From Heliocidaris tuberculata (lineage: Eukaryota; Echinodermata; Echinoidea; Camarodonta; Echinometridae): a DNA stretch of 64,000 nucleotides. This document shows, piece by piece, positions 22,601 through 28,812 of this stretch. The notes beneath the pieces were generated by a model. That model did no database searches and had not been told where the DNA came from. It was given only the letters and a program-made list of their open reading frames with translations. Position 1 is the stretch's first letter; the number at the start of each line of letters is the position of its first letter. The position numbers and the translations under genes were made by a program. The stretch lies in the NCBI GenBank assembly GCA_025618425.1, contig CM046841.1:7349068-7413067 (forward strand). The letters run 5' to 3'.

Positions 22601-23082
22601 GGTTTATCACCTTCGTAAACAACGTCAGCACCCAAAACAACAGCTCCAACAGTAGGTACATCTTCTGTGGTCACAACTAGATCTTGAGAAAAGTCTCTCT
22701 TTTCCTCTTGTGTTATATTAGTCAAGCTCCTTATCTCACAGTAACCATCACAGCTACCACACGTGATGAGCTTATCCTCAGGTGAAGGAGCTACAAGAAG
22801 AAGTTTATTATCATTGTTGCTAACTTCATCTGGAGCAGAGCAGGATCCAACATTCACTGTGTTTTTGAGAGTCAGGTCTGAGTCGAGGTGATAGAGCCTC
22901 CCTCGTGCTCCAATATAGACATCTCCAGTGACGTTGTTGATGGTGATGTGGTTGAATGGTAGGGTTGGGTCAGGACTGGTAAAAGATGATACCAGGTAGG
23001 ACGAGAGAGGAGCTGAGTGGGTGGTCTGGCATAATATGAGGATGAGAAGGAGAAGTAACGCCATCCTCTGTTTTGGATCCAT
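150..23082 (-). CDS. Plexin (semaphorin receptor), 22 coding exons, C-terminal part off the left edge
   Basis: Plexins are single-pass cell-surface receptors for semaphorins; their cytoplasmic GAP acts on Ras/Rap-type GTPases in axon guidance and cell migration. I joined 22 exons by GT/AG sites and reading phase: 23082-22072, 18295-18074, 16270-16133, 15562-15447, 14796-14664, 13999-13846, 13532-13433, 13083-12969, 12134-12042, 10342-10244, 9330-9237, 7768-7578, 7228-7074, 6152-6038, 5631-5498, 4523-4347, 3861-3762, 3162-2926, 2295-2113, 1741-1519, 1001-859, 271-150. The sum is 4055 nt without an internal stop. Domains by residue: signal peptide 1-23; Sema about 30-457; PSI1 about 464-520; PSI2 about 621-655; PSI3 about 764-815; IPT repeats about 818-1189; RRRR at 1073-1076; transmembrane about 1211-1235; coiled-coil juxtamembrane 1237-1263; start of the GAP from about 1300. 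A vertebrate plexin has roughly 1900-2100 residues, so about 500-600 are missing to the left. The convertase-type site favours a B-type plexin, but A versus B is not settled. Confidence 0.96.
859..1001 (-). CDS. Plexin coding exon 21: juxtamembrane segment entering the cytoplasmic GAP
   Basis: This exon encodes residues 1264-1311. The acceptor is a T-rich tract with TTTTTTTAG and the donor GTTTGA. The split codon gives alanine, so the join reads RVET-A-FHELQADM, matching the plexin 'EAFAELQTD' motif. GVPFVNAIDYSKNMLFAGL then matches the conserved 'G-PFLDYR-YA---FFPG' segment. Confidence 0.95.
1519..1741 (-). CDS. Plexin coding exon 20: transmembrane helix and juxtamembrane coiled coil
   Basis: This exon encodes residues 1190-1263 plus one base. 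The acceptor is CTAACTCTTGTAG and the donor GTGAAA. FHGNLIFYPGYVKYS precedes the membrane helix (about residues 1211-1235, GGIVGGVVGAAVITLIILVI), which has a GxxxG-like small-residue face, then the stop-transfer YRRSHERL. The remainder (QFQEFEMLEKRIQQRVET) is the amphipathic juxtamembrane coiled coil typical of plexins. The frame continues openly past the donor to a TGA, so the exon end rests on phase matching with exon 21. Confidence 0.95.
1795..1930. repeat. Imperfect palindromic repeat in plexin intron
   Basis: Between exons 19 and 20 the sequence carries several copies of GAGACCG / CGGTCTC on both strands, and its ends (AAACCGACAGG near 1798 and CCTGGGTTT near 1920) are roughly inverted. 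It is GC-rich compared with the flanking intron. It looks like a small MITE or hairpin element; no clear target duplication was seen. Confidence 0.4.
2113..2295 (-). CDS. Plexin coding exon 19: last extracellular IPT segment
   Basis: This exon encodes residues 1129-1189 (61 codons, phase 0 to 0). The acceptor is ATTTCCTAG and the donor GTAATG, a weaker donor. It starts GINLNLASTENDVLVLLG, a plexin IPT4 'G-NL---------V-IG' pattern, then CDVDDLEINVLRCQ and ends QDLPT just before the membrane-proximal exon. Confidence 0.93.
2926..3162 (-). CDS. Plexin coding exon 18: IPT3 end, RRRR/A site, membrane-proximal IPT
   Basis: This exon encodes residues 1050-1128 (79 codons, phase 0 to 0). The acceptor is CATACTACAG and the donor GTGAGT. 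LICPTPSFP is the conserved 'C-P-x-P' strand. It is followed by PLRRRRATNG: four arginines (1073-1076) before Ala, a furin-type proprotein convertase consensus. Human plexin-B proteins are known to be cleaved by convertases in the membrane-proximal ectodomain. The rest (TANLTFDFDGY...YYSDPIYDSF) is a regular plexin IPT segment. Confidence 0.95.
3311..3491. mobile_element. 181-bp palindromic MITE in plexin intron
   Basis: Terminal arms of about 45 bp are inverted copies: ACGATAAAAACTACTTTCG at 3311 and its reverse complement ending at 3491. Between them is a short unique core of about 90 bp. It has no coding capacity. The size and long arms fit a non-autonomous DNA transposon; the target duplication is not clear. 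Confidence 0.7.
3762..3861 (-). CDS. Plexin coding exon 17: IPT3 core
   Basis: 100 nt, phase 2 in and phase 0 out; the acceptor is TTTTAAATAG and the donor GTATCT. It begins SGGLDIKLTGERFDLIQEPR, the plexin 'SGG--L-V-G-xLx-v-xP-' signature, and ends SNASNSE. It was found by filling the frame gap between exons 16 and 18. Confidence 0.95.
4347..4523 (-). CDS. Plexin coding exon 16: IPT2 end and IPT3 start
   Basis: This exon encodes residues 957-1015 plus two bases. The acceptor is TTATTTTCCAG and the donor GTAAGA. It includes the IPT cysteine (IATCITSS), then FTYNPNPRINEIDRTISITS, closing IPT2 (F-Y-x-P-P) and opening IPT3. Confidence 0.95.
5498..5631 (-). CDS. Plexin coding exon 15: IPT2, first half
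   Basis: This exon encodes residues 913-956 plus two bases. The acceptor is CTGTGATAG and the donor GTGAGT. DPMITGFSPTEGQVAGGNEI is a textbook IPT start ('P-I-x-x-x-P--G-xxGG'), then ITGMFLDTGRN and FGEAECK. Confidence 0.96.
6038..6152 (-). CDS. Plexin coding exon 14: IPT1, second half
   Basis: This exon encodes residues 874-912, phase 2 in and phase 0 out. The acceptor is a polypyrimidine tract with CAG and the donor is GTGAGT. It reads VSCMTGKS (the conserved IPT cysteine), RRIKITVRSG and ends EFHYR, the 'F-Y' strand closing the IPT module. Confidence 0.94.
6590..6850 (-). mobile_element. 5'-truncated LINE tail (CR1/L2-like end of ORF2 and 3' UTR)
   Basis: On the minus strand a short frame reads LWNELPRFIRLSPSLEVFKK then LKTLLLKQHL before a stop. 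This is the very C-terminus of many non-LTR retrotransposon polyproteins ('LWNxLPxxIRxxxSLxxFKxxLKxxLL'). Downstream, the 3' end includes a GAGCGATATAGAAATGTAAT motif, reminiscent of the 3' ends of CR1/L2-like elements in invertebrates. It sits in the intron between exons 13 and 14. Confidence 0.7.
7074..7228 (-). CDS. Plexin coding exon 13: IPT1, first half
   Basis: This exon encodes residues 823-873 plus two bases. The acceptor is TCGTCTCTTCAG and the donor GTGAGA. FYPLSGPINAQTRLEIIG is the standard IPT opening ('P-x-SGP--GGT-LTI-G'), followed by IGDLKCNL. The GGT turn is replaced by NAQ, as is common in divergent plexins. Confidence 0.96.
7578..7768 (-). CDS. Plexin coding exon 12: PSI3
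   Basis: This exon encodes residues 759-822. The acceptor is CTATTTTGCAG and the donor GTAAGA. The glycine codon split from exon 11 continues as VTLYKC; the third PSI follows (CSRCLSP...LNCGWCGDDC...C), ending HHCSAPVITS, the usual 'C-P-P-x-I' transition to the first IPT. This is the most diagnostic of the small exons. Confidence 0.96.
7979..8949. mobile_element. 971-bp mariner/Tc1-like non-autonomous element with TA target duplication
   Basis: The ends are inverted copies (CAATGCGTCCCAGAAAAA at 7979 and, on the other strand, CAGTGCGTCCCAGAAAAA from 8949), each flanked by TA (7977-7978 and 8950-8951). The arms continue with AACCCTAAAACAAAGGG and GACAATAA. Further inside, AAAACGTTAGGATCACATGC (about 8192) recurs inverted near 8820. 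No transposase frame is present. It lies in the intron between exons 11 and 12. Confidence 0.82.
9237..9330 (-). CDS. Plexin coding exon 11: IPT-like segment before PSI3
   Basis: This exon encodes residues 728-758 plus one base. The acceptor is TTTATTTCAG and the donor GTAAGA. It reads YTYNDNTVEKNVSVSVQWNG, the plexin beta-strand 'L-V-V-W' block before the third PSI. The intron on its 5' side begins with a long run of TAG/CAG trinucleotide repeats about 40 bp from the acceptor. Confidence 0.92.
9373..9653. repeat. Compound TAG/CAG trinucleotide microsatellite
   Basis: Nearly 280 bp of (TAG)n interrupted by AATAGTAGACTTAG spacers, then (CAG)n and (CAGCAC)-type units, then (TAG)n again. It starts about 40 bp from the exon 11 acceptor. 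The long valine- or alanine-rich open frames it creates are artefacts. Confidence 0.95.
9890..10020. repeat. Purine-rich tract
   Basis: About 130 bp with almost only A and G on the plus strand (GAAGAGGAAGAAGAAGAAT-like), in the intron between exons 10 and 11. It is low complexity and has no gene. Confidence 0.8.
10244..10342 (-). CDS. Plexin coding exon 10: IPT-like segment
   Basis: This exon encodes residues 695-727 (33 codons, phase 0 to 0). The acceptor is TGATTTTTATCAG and the donor GTAAAT. It reads SFDCILRIDGVEIRAPSTVF, matching the plexin 'Y-C-x-I-x-GxxxxxPA-xF' pattern, then a second cysteine (FIFCDDKQ). Confidence 0.92.
10740..10790. repeat. (TA)n microsatellite
   Basis: About 25 TA units in plexin intron 9, immediately before the palindromic element that starts near 10845. 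Other (TA)n blocks lie near 16596, 26670, 34830 and 52440. Confidence 0.95.
10845..11340. mobile_element. Palindromic element with about 100-bp arms enclosing a tRNA-like sequence
   Basis: The left arm (10845-10942) and right arm (11239-11340) are inverted copies, including AGGGAGGACAGC and GGGGAACTTTGAATTAAG. The 296-bp core holds a short hairpin (10944-10981) and, directly against the right arm, a tRNA-like sequence at 11167-11237. The element lies in the intron between exons 9 and 10. It has no open frame. It could be two head-to-head insertions or a foldback element that captured a tRNA or SINE head. Confidence 0.75.
11167..11237 (+). tRNA. tRNA-like sequence, anticodon TCT (probable pseudo-tRNA or SINE head)
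   Basis: The 71 nt fold as a cloverleaf. The acceptor stem GTCTCCG/CGGAGAC pairs in all seven positions, the D arm is GTCT/AGGC, and the anticodon loop GTTCTAA gives TCT (Arg). The T arm CCTGG/CCCGG with loop TTCGATT has one mismatch, and the anticodon stem has a mismatch and a G-T pair. A box (TGGTCTAGTGGTTAAGG) and B box (GGTTCGATTCC) are intact. The 5' half resembles tRNA-Glu rather than tRNA-Arg, and there are mismatches, so a pseudogene or mobile-element head is more likely than a working tRNA. Confidence 0.55.
11380..12022. mobile_element. Inverted-repeat element with about 150-bp arms next to exon 9
   Basis: Arms 11380-11540 and 11880-12022 are inverted copies: they share CCAAAAGGTTTTGAGCAAAA-type ends, CACTTATTGACTAACTT and AAAAGTCACAAGGGTCATTT. 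Inside, TGGTTGAGTGAGCACA occurs twice in direct orientation (about 11662 and 11816). No transposase was seen. The right end lies only about 20 bp downstream of the exon 9 donor. Confidence 0.75.
12042..12134 (-). CDS. Plexin coding exon 9: segment after PSI2
   Basis: This exon encodes residues 664-694 (31 codons, phase 0 to 0). The acceptor is TTTGCCCTCAG and the donor GTAGGA. PFFIPVDIPSSYSLLAENLP fits the plexin '(I/L)-(V/I)-P-V ... L-x-x-x-NLP' strand of the IPT-like linker. The donor lies only about 20 bp from a long inverted-repeat element in the next intron. Confidence 0.92.
12752..12782. repeat. Perfect 14-bp hairpin
   Basis: AAATTTCTGAACGA, a three-base loop, then TCGTTCAGAAATTT, in the intron between exons 8 and 9. 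No T-run or other context suggests a function. Confidence 0.7.
12969..13083 (-). CDS. Plexin coding exon 8: PSI2
   Basis: This exon encodes residues 625-663. The acceptor is TTTTTCCTTCCAG and the donor GTAAGC. It contains the second cysteine-rich module: CSSCVTSPWPCDWCVYDNRC then SCQLGD, with the C-x2-C...C-x-WC spacing of PSI2 of plexins. It ends in phase 0. Confidence 0.95.
13433..13532 (-). CDS. Plexin coding exon 7: linker into PSI2
   Basis: Only 100 nt long. It takes over in phase 1 (DEV-DHVTIELSI) and leaves two bases at a GTGAGT donor. The motif DHVTIELSI...FVSTDLILFNCFHYK corresponds to the plexin 'DHV-V-LSL...VDFV-T-F-FYDC' block leading into the second PSI. It was recognised by frame and motif; it is too short to stand out as a long open frame. 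Confidence 0.94.
13846..13999 (-). CDS. Plexin coding exon 6: IPT-like linker between PSI1 and PSI2
   Basis: This exon encodes residues 541-591 plus one base. The acceptor is ACGTGTACTAG and the donor GTAAGG. It reads ITITVQELPEL, the conserved 'V-x-LPEL' of plexins, followed by YRCAFG and VKCVTPP, the paired-cysteine pattern of the extracellular linker. The exon has a stop-free frame and joins exon 5 in phase 0. Confidence 0.95.
14664..14796 (-). CDS. Plexin coding exon 5: second half of PSI1
   Basis: This exon begins with the third base of the arginine codon split from exon 4, giving CGWCTLEA-R-CTRYKEC across the junction. It encodes residues 496-540 and ends in phase 0 at a GTAGGT donor. 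After the PSI cysteines comes SRWLSYNALQCVSISDVKP, the linker that precedes the first IPT-like segment in plexins. Confidence 0.94.
14940..15000. repeat. CA-rich microsatellite
   Basis: An imperfect (CA)n with CGCACG interruptions in the intron between exons 4 and 5. The reverse strand is GT-rich; apparent long frames over it are artefacts. Confidence 0.9.
15447..15562 (-). CDS. Plexin coding exon 4: end of Sema and first half of PSI1
   Basis: This exon encodes residues 458-495 plus two bases of codon 496. The acceptor is TTTACAAAAATCAG and the donor GTATTG. It shows the PSI signature NCSVYQTCDECIG...DPYCGWC, with spacing C-x5-C-x2-C and the CGWC core typical of plexin/semaphorin/integrin modules. 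Confidence 0.95.
16133..16270 (-). CDS. Plexin coding exon 3: end of Sema domain
   Basis: This exon encodes residues 412-457 (46 codons, phase 0 to 0). The acceptor is CAAATATGTAG and the donor GTAAGA. It begins LNIVNGSFGYMYEDV and contains the last Sema strands before the PSI domain. The exon starts with TTG read as an internal leucine, so this is not a translation start. Confidence 0.93.
17418..17820. mobile_element. 403-bp piggyBac-like MITE flanked by TTAA
   Basis: The ends are CCCATTCGAGACAATT on the left and, read on the other strand, CCCTTTCAGGAAGG on the right. Each is directly flanked by TTAA (17414-17417 and 17821-17824). A TTAA target with CCC(T/A)TTC-type ends is the piggyBac pattern. 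The subterminal CAAAATTTTGTG / CAAAATTGATCACATTTTG also partly match. It is AT-rich and non-coding, in intron 2. Confidence 0.7.
18074..18295 (-). CDS. Plexin coding exon 2: Sema domain, middle
   Basis: This exon encodes residues 338-411 (74 codons, phase 0 to 0). The acceptor is CTCTCTGGCAG just above 18295 and the donor is GTTTGAG at 18073. It carries the conserved late-Sema stretch VAPTSIVTTIERHHTVVFMG, where plexins have a 'T-x-V-T ... HTV-FLGT-GRLLK' pattern, followed by DTHGKLHK. It lies about 3.8 kb downstream of exon 1, across a TE-filled intron. Confidence 0.95.
18870..20460. mobile_element. Nested repeat region in plexin intron 1 with CACTTCGTGA motifs
   Basis: ATCACGAAGTGACACGAACG (18960-18979) recurs inverted at about 20317-20340, and further CACTTCGTGA copies lie at about 19067 and 20430. 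Between them lie TE-end-like GTGGCGTA motifs (19112, 19194), a copy of the GCGCCCC repeat family in reverse orientation (about 19200-19820) and the 184-bp MITE at 19835. It appears to be several insertions nested in one another. Confidence 0.5.
19835..20018. mobile_element. 184-bp MITE with CAGGGGCCGCGGAGC ends and AGTAT duplication
   Basis: The left end is CAGGGGCCGCGGAGC and the right end, on the other strand, CATGGGCCGCGGAGCC. Both are followed inward by G-runs of about 11. AGTAT flanks the element on both sides (19830-19834 and 20019-20023), which is what a 5-bp target duplication looks like. Confidence 0.7.
21060..21830 (+). repeat. Dispersed repeat family member (GCGCCCC / CGGTCGCTTTGCTCCC type)
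   Basis: A degenerate repeat with a TAAAGTGCATTAGAAATAG-like box, GTCGCTTTGCTCC and TAAGTTTCATCAGCC. The same order of motifs is found at about 31060-31720 (same orientation) and about 19200-19820 (opposite). It is non-coding, in plexin intron 1. Confidence 0.6.
22072..23082 (-). CDS. Plexin coding exon 1: signal peptide and most of Sema domain
   Basis: This exon encodes residues 1-337. The start is the ATG at 23082 (MDPKQRM...), followed by a hydrophobic run MALLLLLILILC and a likely signal cleavage after THS (residue 23). A second in-frame Met at residue 7 could also serve. The mature part opens the Sema beta-propeller: DVYIGARGRLYHL at 54-66 is the typical first plexin blade, and the TCGSCDGYCEIRSL segment is the cysteine cluster seen in plexins. 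It ends in phase 0 at a GTAAGT donor (22071). One large first coding exon holding most of the Sema domain is the usual plexin layout. Confidence 0.96.
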
Positions 23083-25320
23083 CCTTGAAGAGATTTTCAG
23101 AAATGCAGTCTTCTTTAGATGTACAATCTATTAAACCGGAGCAAGAAGAAAAGGTAAAGAAAAATAATAGAATCTCTGCGTACTTGGCGAAATGATGGCT
23201 GCTTTAGTACATTTTTTTTCCATGGAACCATCTGGCTGATGCAAAGATTGTCCAAATAACACTGAAATAAAATAAACCGCTAGTTGATTAGTAAGAGGGG
23301 TCCAAAAGCACCCCAGTGATTTTTTTGGTTTTTTTTTTGTTTTTTGTTTTTTGTTTTTTGACTAAGGTCTGTTATTTTTTGTATTGGCCAACTTAAATGT
23401 GTCCAGAAAAATCGATTCAGTAATTAAAAATAAATACATTTTGGACTTCGATGAATTCTAAATAAAAAATAAATGTTAGCATGTTCTGAATCTAATTAAT
23501 GTTTAAATCGTTTAATTCTTTTGTGACTCAATAAAGTTGTATTTAGTTTACGTATTTATTTATTTTTTCCACACATCCTTATGCGTCAATCCCGCGTTGA
23601 CAGTGCGAAGTAAATTGATTCACTCTCCCCGAAATTCACTCTCCCCGAAAGATATATAGGCCTACGACTACTTAAGTAATTGCTGTCCCAGGTTACAAAA
23701 TGCTGTAAAACTAGCAATTAAAATACGGGTAATATGAGATAAATATACATTACCTTCATTCGAGACACCAGCTAAATCAATGGGGGTCTACTCACAGTGA
23801 GTCATCTCGACTCCACAGATTCAACTAAAGTATCTCTCGGCAATGTATACCCTATCATATATATTATCAAGTCACAGTTTCATTGTCATTTATTACGTCA
23901 CATTTAATTGATTAATTGGTATACGAGCTAACTGCATCAGAGGCTGAATAAGTAGGGGATATATATTTTTTTAATGATATATAATGCCTGCAAAATATGA
24001 ATATATTTTCACGAATAGATATTGACATTCTATTATTATTATATACATAATTGTAAACCACAAATACAATTCCACAGTGTTCGTGTAGATTGGAGAGTCC
24101 AAGAGGAAAGAGAGAAAAAAGGGGGGTAAGAGAGATAGAGACAGATAAAACTCGCCTACCCTATGAGAGAGTTGGAATACAGATAGACAGACAGAGATAG
24201 AGAGAATGATGCATATAGACAGACACAAACAGACGAGGAGGGAGAGGTGGAAATGGAGACGGAAAGAGAGAGTGGTGGGAGAGAGAGAGATAGAGAAGAA
24301 GAGAGGGACAGTGGAAACTTCCTTATCGGTCGCTAAGATCCCTATCATGTCGCTACCCCGGTCATGACAAGAAAATCAAAGACACAGGATGACCATAATG
24401 ATATGTTGTTTGAGAAGTCCGGCTTGAGCTTGGAGTAAAGAATTATCTTCAGGATCGGACTTAACCCACAACGTATCCAGTATGAAAGCAGCATAGACAA
24501 TTATGAATATATATATTATAAAATGGGTCTGCACAGCTCTCACCATGGAATCTTAAAATAAACTAAATAATAATAATAATAATAATAAAGCTCTCAAGAC
24601 CAATTTGAAGAAAACTAGCGCAGTTGATGACCTGGATGGTTGACAATTGTAAATAATTACTTTTTAGAACTATTTCATTTTGATTTAACTGTAAATATCA
24701 CAAGCAGTGCACCTACGGAGTTCAACTGATTTATGTTTTATACTTTGGAGCAAGCGCCATGCCGGCGCTGTAGAAGACTTCATTATTAGTAGTATAGCAT
24801 GACCGTAAAATGCAATTTATGCTTTATCGTTTTCTAGCCATTTCCGGTGGACCTGGATAACCCTTTTAGTATTTGCAAAGCATAGAATTTGCGCACCCAT
24901 AATTAAACAGGGAGACCATAAGCAATGCTTTGTAATGCATTTACCATGACGTTGTATTAAACAAATATCACTTTTGGTAGAAAAAAAAAATAATGAACAT
25001 AGCATGTAAACTAATGAACAGCATGGAAAAAAAAAAACATAACCAAAAACAAAAGATATTATGCACATCATGATGATAGTATTCTAAGTGAATGTATATT
25101 ATGTTGTATTATACTTGGTAGTTCTTCTGCAAATGTTTGATAATGATGATGATGATGATGATAATGCTATAAATGATATCAGTGATGATGATATTATCTG
25201 TATAAGCTTAACATATACATTTACCCATGCTATATAAGGATAATTTGCAAATTGAAATCATAAATGATTAGTAAATGACATTGCCAACATTGTTTTAAGC
25301 AATCAACACTAATGTGAATT
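23083..25320. other. Upstream of plexin: no gene seen
   Basis: This should contain the plexin 5' UTR and promoter on the minus strand, but no transcription start can be assigned from sequence. It holds T-rich GTTTTTT repeats (23315-23360), a tandem CACTCTCCCCGAAA pair (about 23621-23649), a GA-rich stretch (24090-24310) whose reverse frame is an artefact, (AAT)n at about 24567 and (GAT)n at about 25144. Confidence 0.6.
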
Positions 25321-25830
25321 GTCAGTGAATACTCACCAGCAGAACCTGGTTTCAACAGAAGACAAATATTATAAGTTGATAAACTAATTTCCATCAATGT
25401 TTAGAAACTATAAGCTTCCAACTTATCATACTGCAGACGAGTTAAATACTACTTCCGCTCTCAGAATGTTCCATTATTTTGCAAATGGTGTTTTTATGTC
25501 AAATGAAGACACAATCAATATTTAATATTTGAACCAGCATGACTTGTTAATTTCTATTTTCTAGGCAAATGTGGTATTATTTATATCTATAGGTGAAAAT
25601 TAATATACGTGCCTTTTTACGATATGAAAAATGATGAAAATCAAATCATGTCTTTCTCGTTCCTTCTCCCGCAGCCCAATGAAATAAACTTCTATTCAAA
25701 TGATAATGATCACATTTTAGAGAGGCCTCTGCAAATATTGATATAAATCATGTGTAATAAAATGAATAAAGTATGGCGGAACACTTGACAATGGATGATG
25801 ATGTTTACCTTTCCACAGTTCAGTGGGATT
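25320..25830. repeat. Segmental-duplication block b, copy 1
   Basis: Aligns with 55575-56090 over about 500 bp in the same orientation (for example TTCCATTATTTTGCAAA, GTCAAATGAAGACACAATCA and ATGGCGGAACA). Divergence looks like roughly 10-15% by eye with small indels. On the minus strand both copies keep a GTGAGTA donor-like site (about 25338 and 55588). Confidence 0.8.
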
Positions 25831-26209
25831 TAAACAATAGACTCTATGTCATGGGTCTGTATATTTTACATACACAAAAAACTGTGGAAACTGCCACTTC
25901 TGATCTTCTGATTCTGCCCCAACAAATCCACAACGGGGGGGGGGGGGGGGGGGGCTGTAGAGCTCACAAATGTAAAAATCAACCACAAATGTAAAAATAA
26001 CCACAAATGTAACAACATTGCACCCGCTAATGTCAAAATAACCACAAATGTCATTACATGTTAACCACAAGTGTAAAAATAACCACAATTTTGAAAAAAA
26101 TCGCCCACAAATGTAAAAATCTGTTTAACCACAAATGTAAAAAATTTCGCCTACAAATGTAAAATTTCCATTTTTACCACAAATGCAAAAAACTCATAAG
26201 TTATTATAA

Positions 26210-26665
26210 TGGTAAATTGCCACTTGGTCTAATAGCCAAATGGACTAACATCATTTGGTCTAACAACAATTCGTCCATCACCAATTCGTCTAATCAACAT
26301 TTCGTCTAATAACCAATTGGTCTAATAATCAGTTAAATCACTTCGTCTAAAACACATTTGGTGTAATACCCACTTGGTCTAAACATCACTTGGTCTCATA
26401 ATCAGTTCGTCTAATGTTCACTTGGTCCAATATCTATTTCGGCTAGAACCAGTTGGTCTAATCATCATTTCGTCTAATAGCCATTTTGTCTATACCCAGT
26501 TGGTCTAACACCCACATCATCTAATCATCACTTCGTCTAATTACTATTTTGTCTAATCATCGTTTCATCCAATTCTCAGTTCGTCTAATAATCGTTTGGT
26601 CTAATGTTTATTCTTTATATAACCATTTGGTCTAATAGTACAGACAAATAGGTTAGCCTGTCATA

Positions 26666-26721
<56 letters not shown>

Positions 26722-27175
26722 TATTGCCACTTGGTCTACAGCCAGTTGGTCTAATAGCCAATTGGTCTAATATCATCCGGTCTAATATCAGTTGATCTAA
26801 TAACCAATTGGTCTAATCATCATTTCGCCCAATTACCATTTGGTCTAATTGTCATTTTGTCTAATTACCATTTGGTCTATAGTCAATTCATCTAATAGCC
26901 ATTTAGCCTAATGACCATTTAGTCCATTATCAATTGATCTAATTGCCATTTCGTCTAATCATCAAATGGTCTGAACCCAATTAGTGTAATAGACATTAGG
27001 TCTACGCATCATTTGGTCCATTTGTCAGTTAGTCTATCATCAATTAGTCAACACCCATTTAGTCTAATAACCATTTGGAATAATTGTCATTTGGTGTAAT
27101 TGTCATCTGGTGTAATAACTGTCTGGTCTAATTCCCATTTGATCTAATCATCGTTTCGTCTAATGACCAACTTGG
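26210..27175 (+). repeat. 16-bp minisatellite (TTGGTCTAAT type), left arm
   Basis: About 55-60 degenerate units of the form N-CATTTGGTCTAATAA, alternating TTGGTCTAAT and TTCGTCTAAT, with a (TA)n block and marker in the middle. The units abut with no spacers, so this is not a CRISPR array. Confidence 0.9.
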
Positions 27176-28339
27176 CAGATTTCTTGGTTTCCCCAACAAT
27201 ACTACTCTAGTTTGACTAAACAGTCAGGTCTCGGTTCGGCGCACTGGCCGAAATTTTCAAACTTTTTTTGCAGTAATTGTATGTTAAGTATTTTTTTTGG
27301 GGGGGGGGGGGTAAAAAAGAGGAGAAAAAAGGTGACCTGATGGAGCATGGCATGAATTGATTACATGTGTTTGATCAATTAACTAGTGAATTAATTGATT
27401 GATTAATTGATTAATCAGTTAATATTTCAGTGAATTTCCAGTTATTGTTTTGCATTTGTTATTTTGTTTCTATCCTTTGATTCATTTCGCTATCTTCTCT
27501 TATGTATATATTTATCCTTCTATCATTTCTCTATCTGTCGTTATGTTATTCCTTGTTTTTATTCTTTCATTTTTCCATCTTTCCTTTAGTTGTATTATTC
27601 TTTAATTCCTTCTATCACCTCTTCCATCTTCCCGTATGCTAATCTTTATATTATTTATTCTATCATCTTTCTCTTCTCTTTTCGTCTCTAATTTTTTTTG
27701 CTCTTTATTCCTTGGTTTATCTTTCTATCATCTTGCATTTTTTGCATTATTCTTTGAATTTCTATTTATCTTCTTTTTTTCTTTTTTTTTGCTTTACATC
27801 TCTAATTTCGTTATGTTATTCTTCTTTTTTTTTAATATCGACCTTTTTTTTATAATCGTCTTATGTCTTTATCCTTTTCTCCATAAACTTTCGATCCTCC
27901 TTATTGTATTGTAATATACATCGATTAACCTTTACTTCCGTCTTTCCTTATATTACTTTTTATATTCATTCTCCCATAATCTCTCTCTCTCTCATTGTGC
28001 CATTCTGTTTCTATTCATTATTATCATCATTATGACTAAATGTACCACAATGCAGGGAAATGGAACGTTTTTGGAATTGGGGACTGACGCCTCTTGCCCG
28101 GGTACCAAAAACCCTTTTCAACATTTTGCGAGCTAGCGAAGCGAGCGCCCAAACATTATTAAAATGTATTATCTTTAAAATGTGATCTCTTCTAGAAATA
28201 TATATACTGTATATAATCATCAAACAAAATTATATGAAACGTGTCTACTCTAAAAGTGAAAGGGCTGAAGCCCCATTACCCCCCCCCCCCCCACGCGGGG
28301 CCCGGTTCCAGTGTATATATAACTGTGACAGGCTAACCT

Positions 28340-28812
28340 ATTTGTCTGTAGTATTAGACCAAATGGGTATTAGATCAACTGATATTAGACCGGATGATGT
28401 TAGACCAATTGACTATTAGACCAACTGGCTGTAGACCAAGTGGCAATATACCTATGTAACGATGACAGGCTAACCTATTTGTCTGTATTATTTGACCAAA
28501 TGGTCATATAAAGAATAAACATTAGACCAAACGGTTATTAGACGAACTGAGAATTAGACCAAACGATGATTAGACGTAATAATGATTAGACGAAATGATG
28601 ATTAGACCAACTGGTTTTAGCCGAAATAGATACTGGACCAAGTGAACATTAGACGAACTGATTATTAGATCAAGTGATGTTTAGACGAATTGGCTATAGA
28701 CGAAATGCTGATTAGACGAATTGGTGATAGACGAATTGTTGTTAGACCGAATGATGTTAGACCATTTGGCTATTAGAGCAATTGGCATTAGACTAAGTGG
28801 CAATTTACCATT
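28340..28812 (-). repeat. 16-bp minisatellite (TTGGTCTAAT type), right arm in reverse
   Basis: The same unit as at 26210-27175 but on the opposite strand (ATTAGACCAA on plus), about 28 units long, so shorter than the left arm. It is the mirrored arm of the foldback element. Confidence 0.9.

Noticed and set aside
23971..24348. 125-codon minus-strand open frame upstream of plexin
   Set aside because: It reflects a GA-rich low-complexity stretch; leucine/serine-rich, no domain.
26210..27175. CRISPR-like array of regularly spaced repeats
   Set aside because: Units are 16 bp, degenerate and directly adjacent without unique spacers. They lie in a eukaryotic genome and are mirrored as foldback arms.
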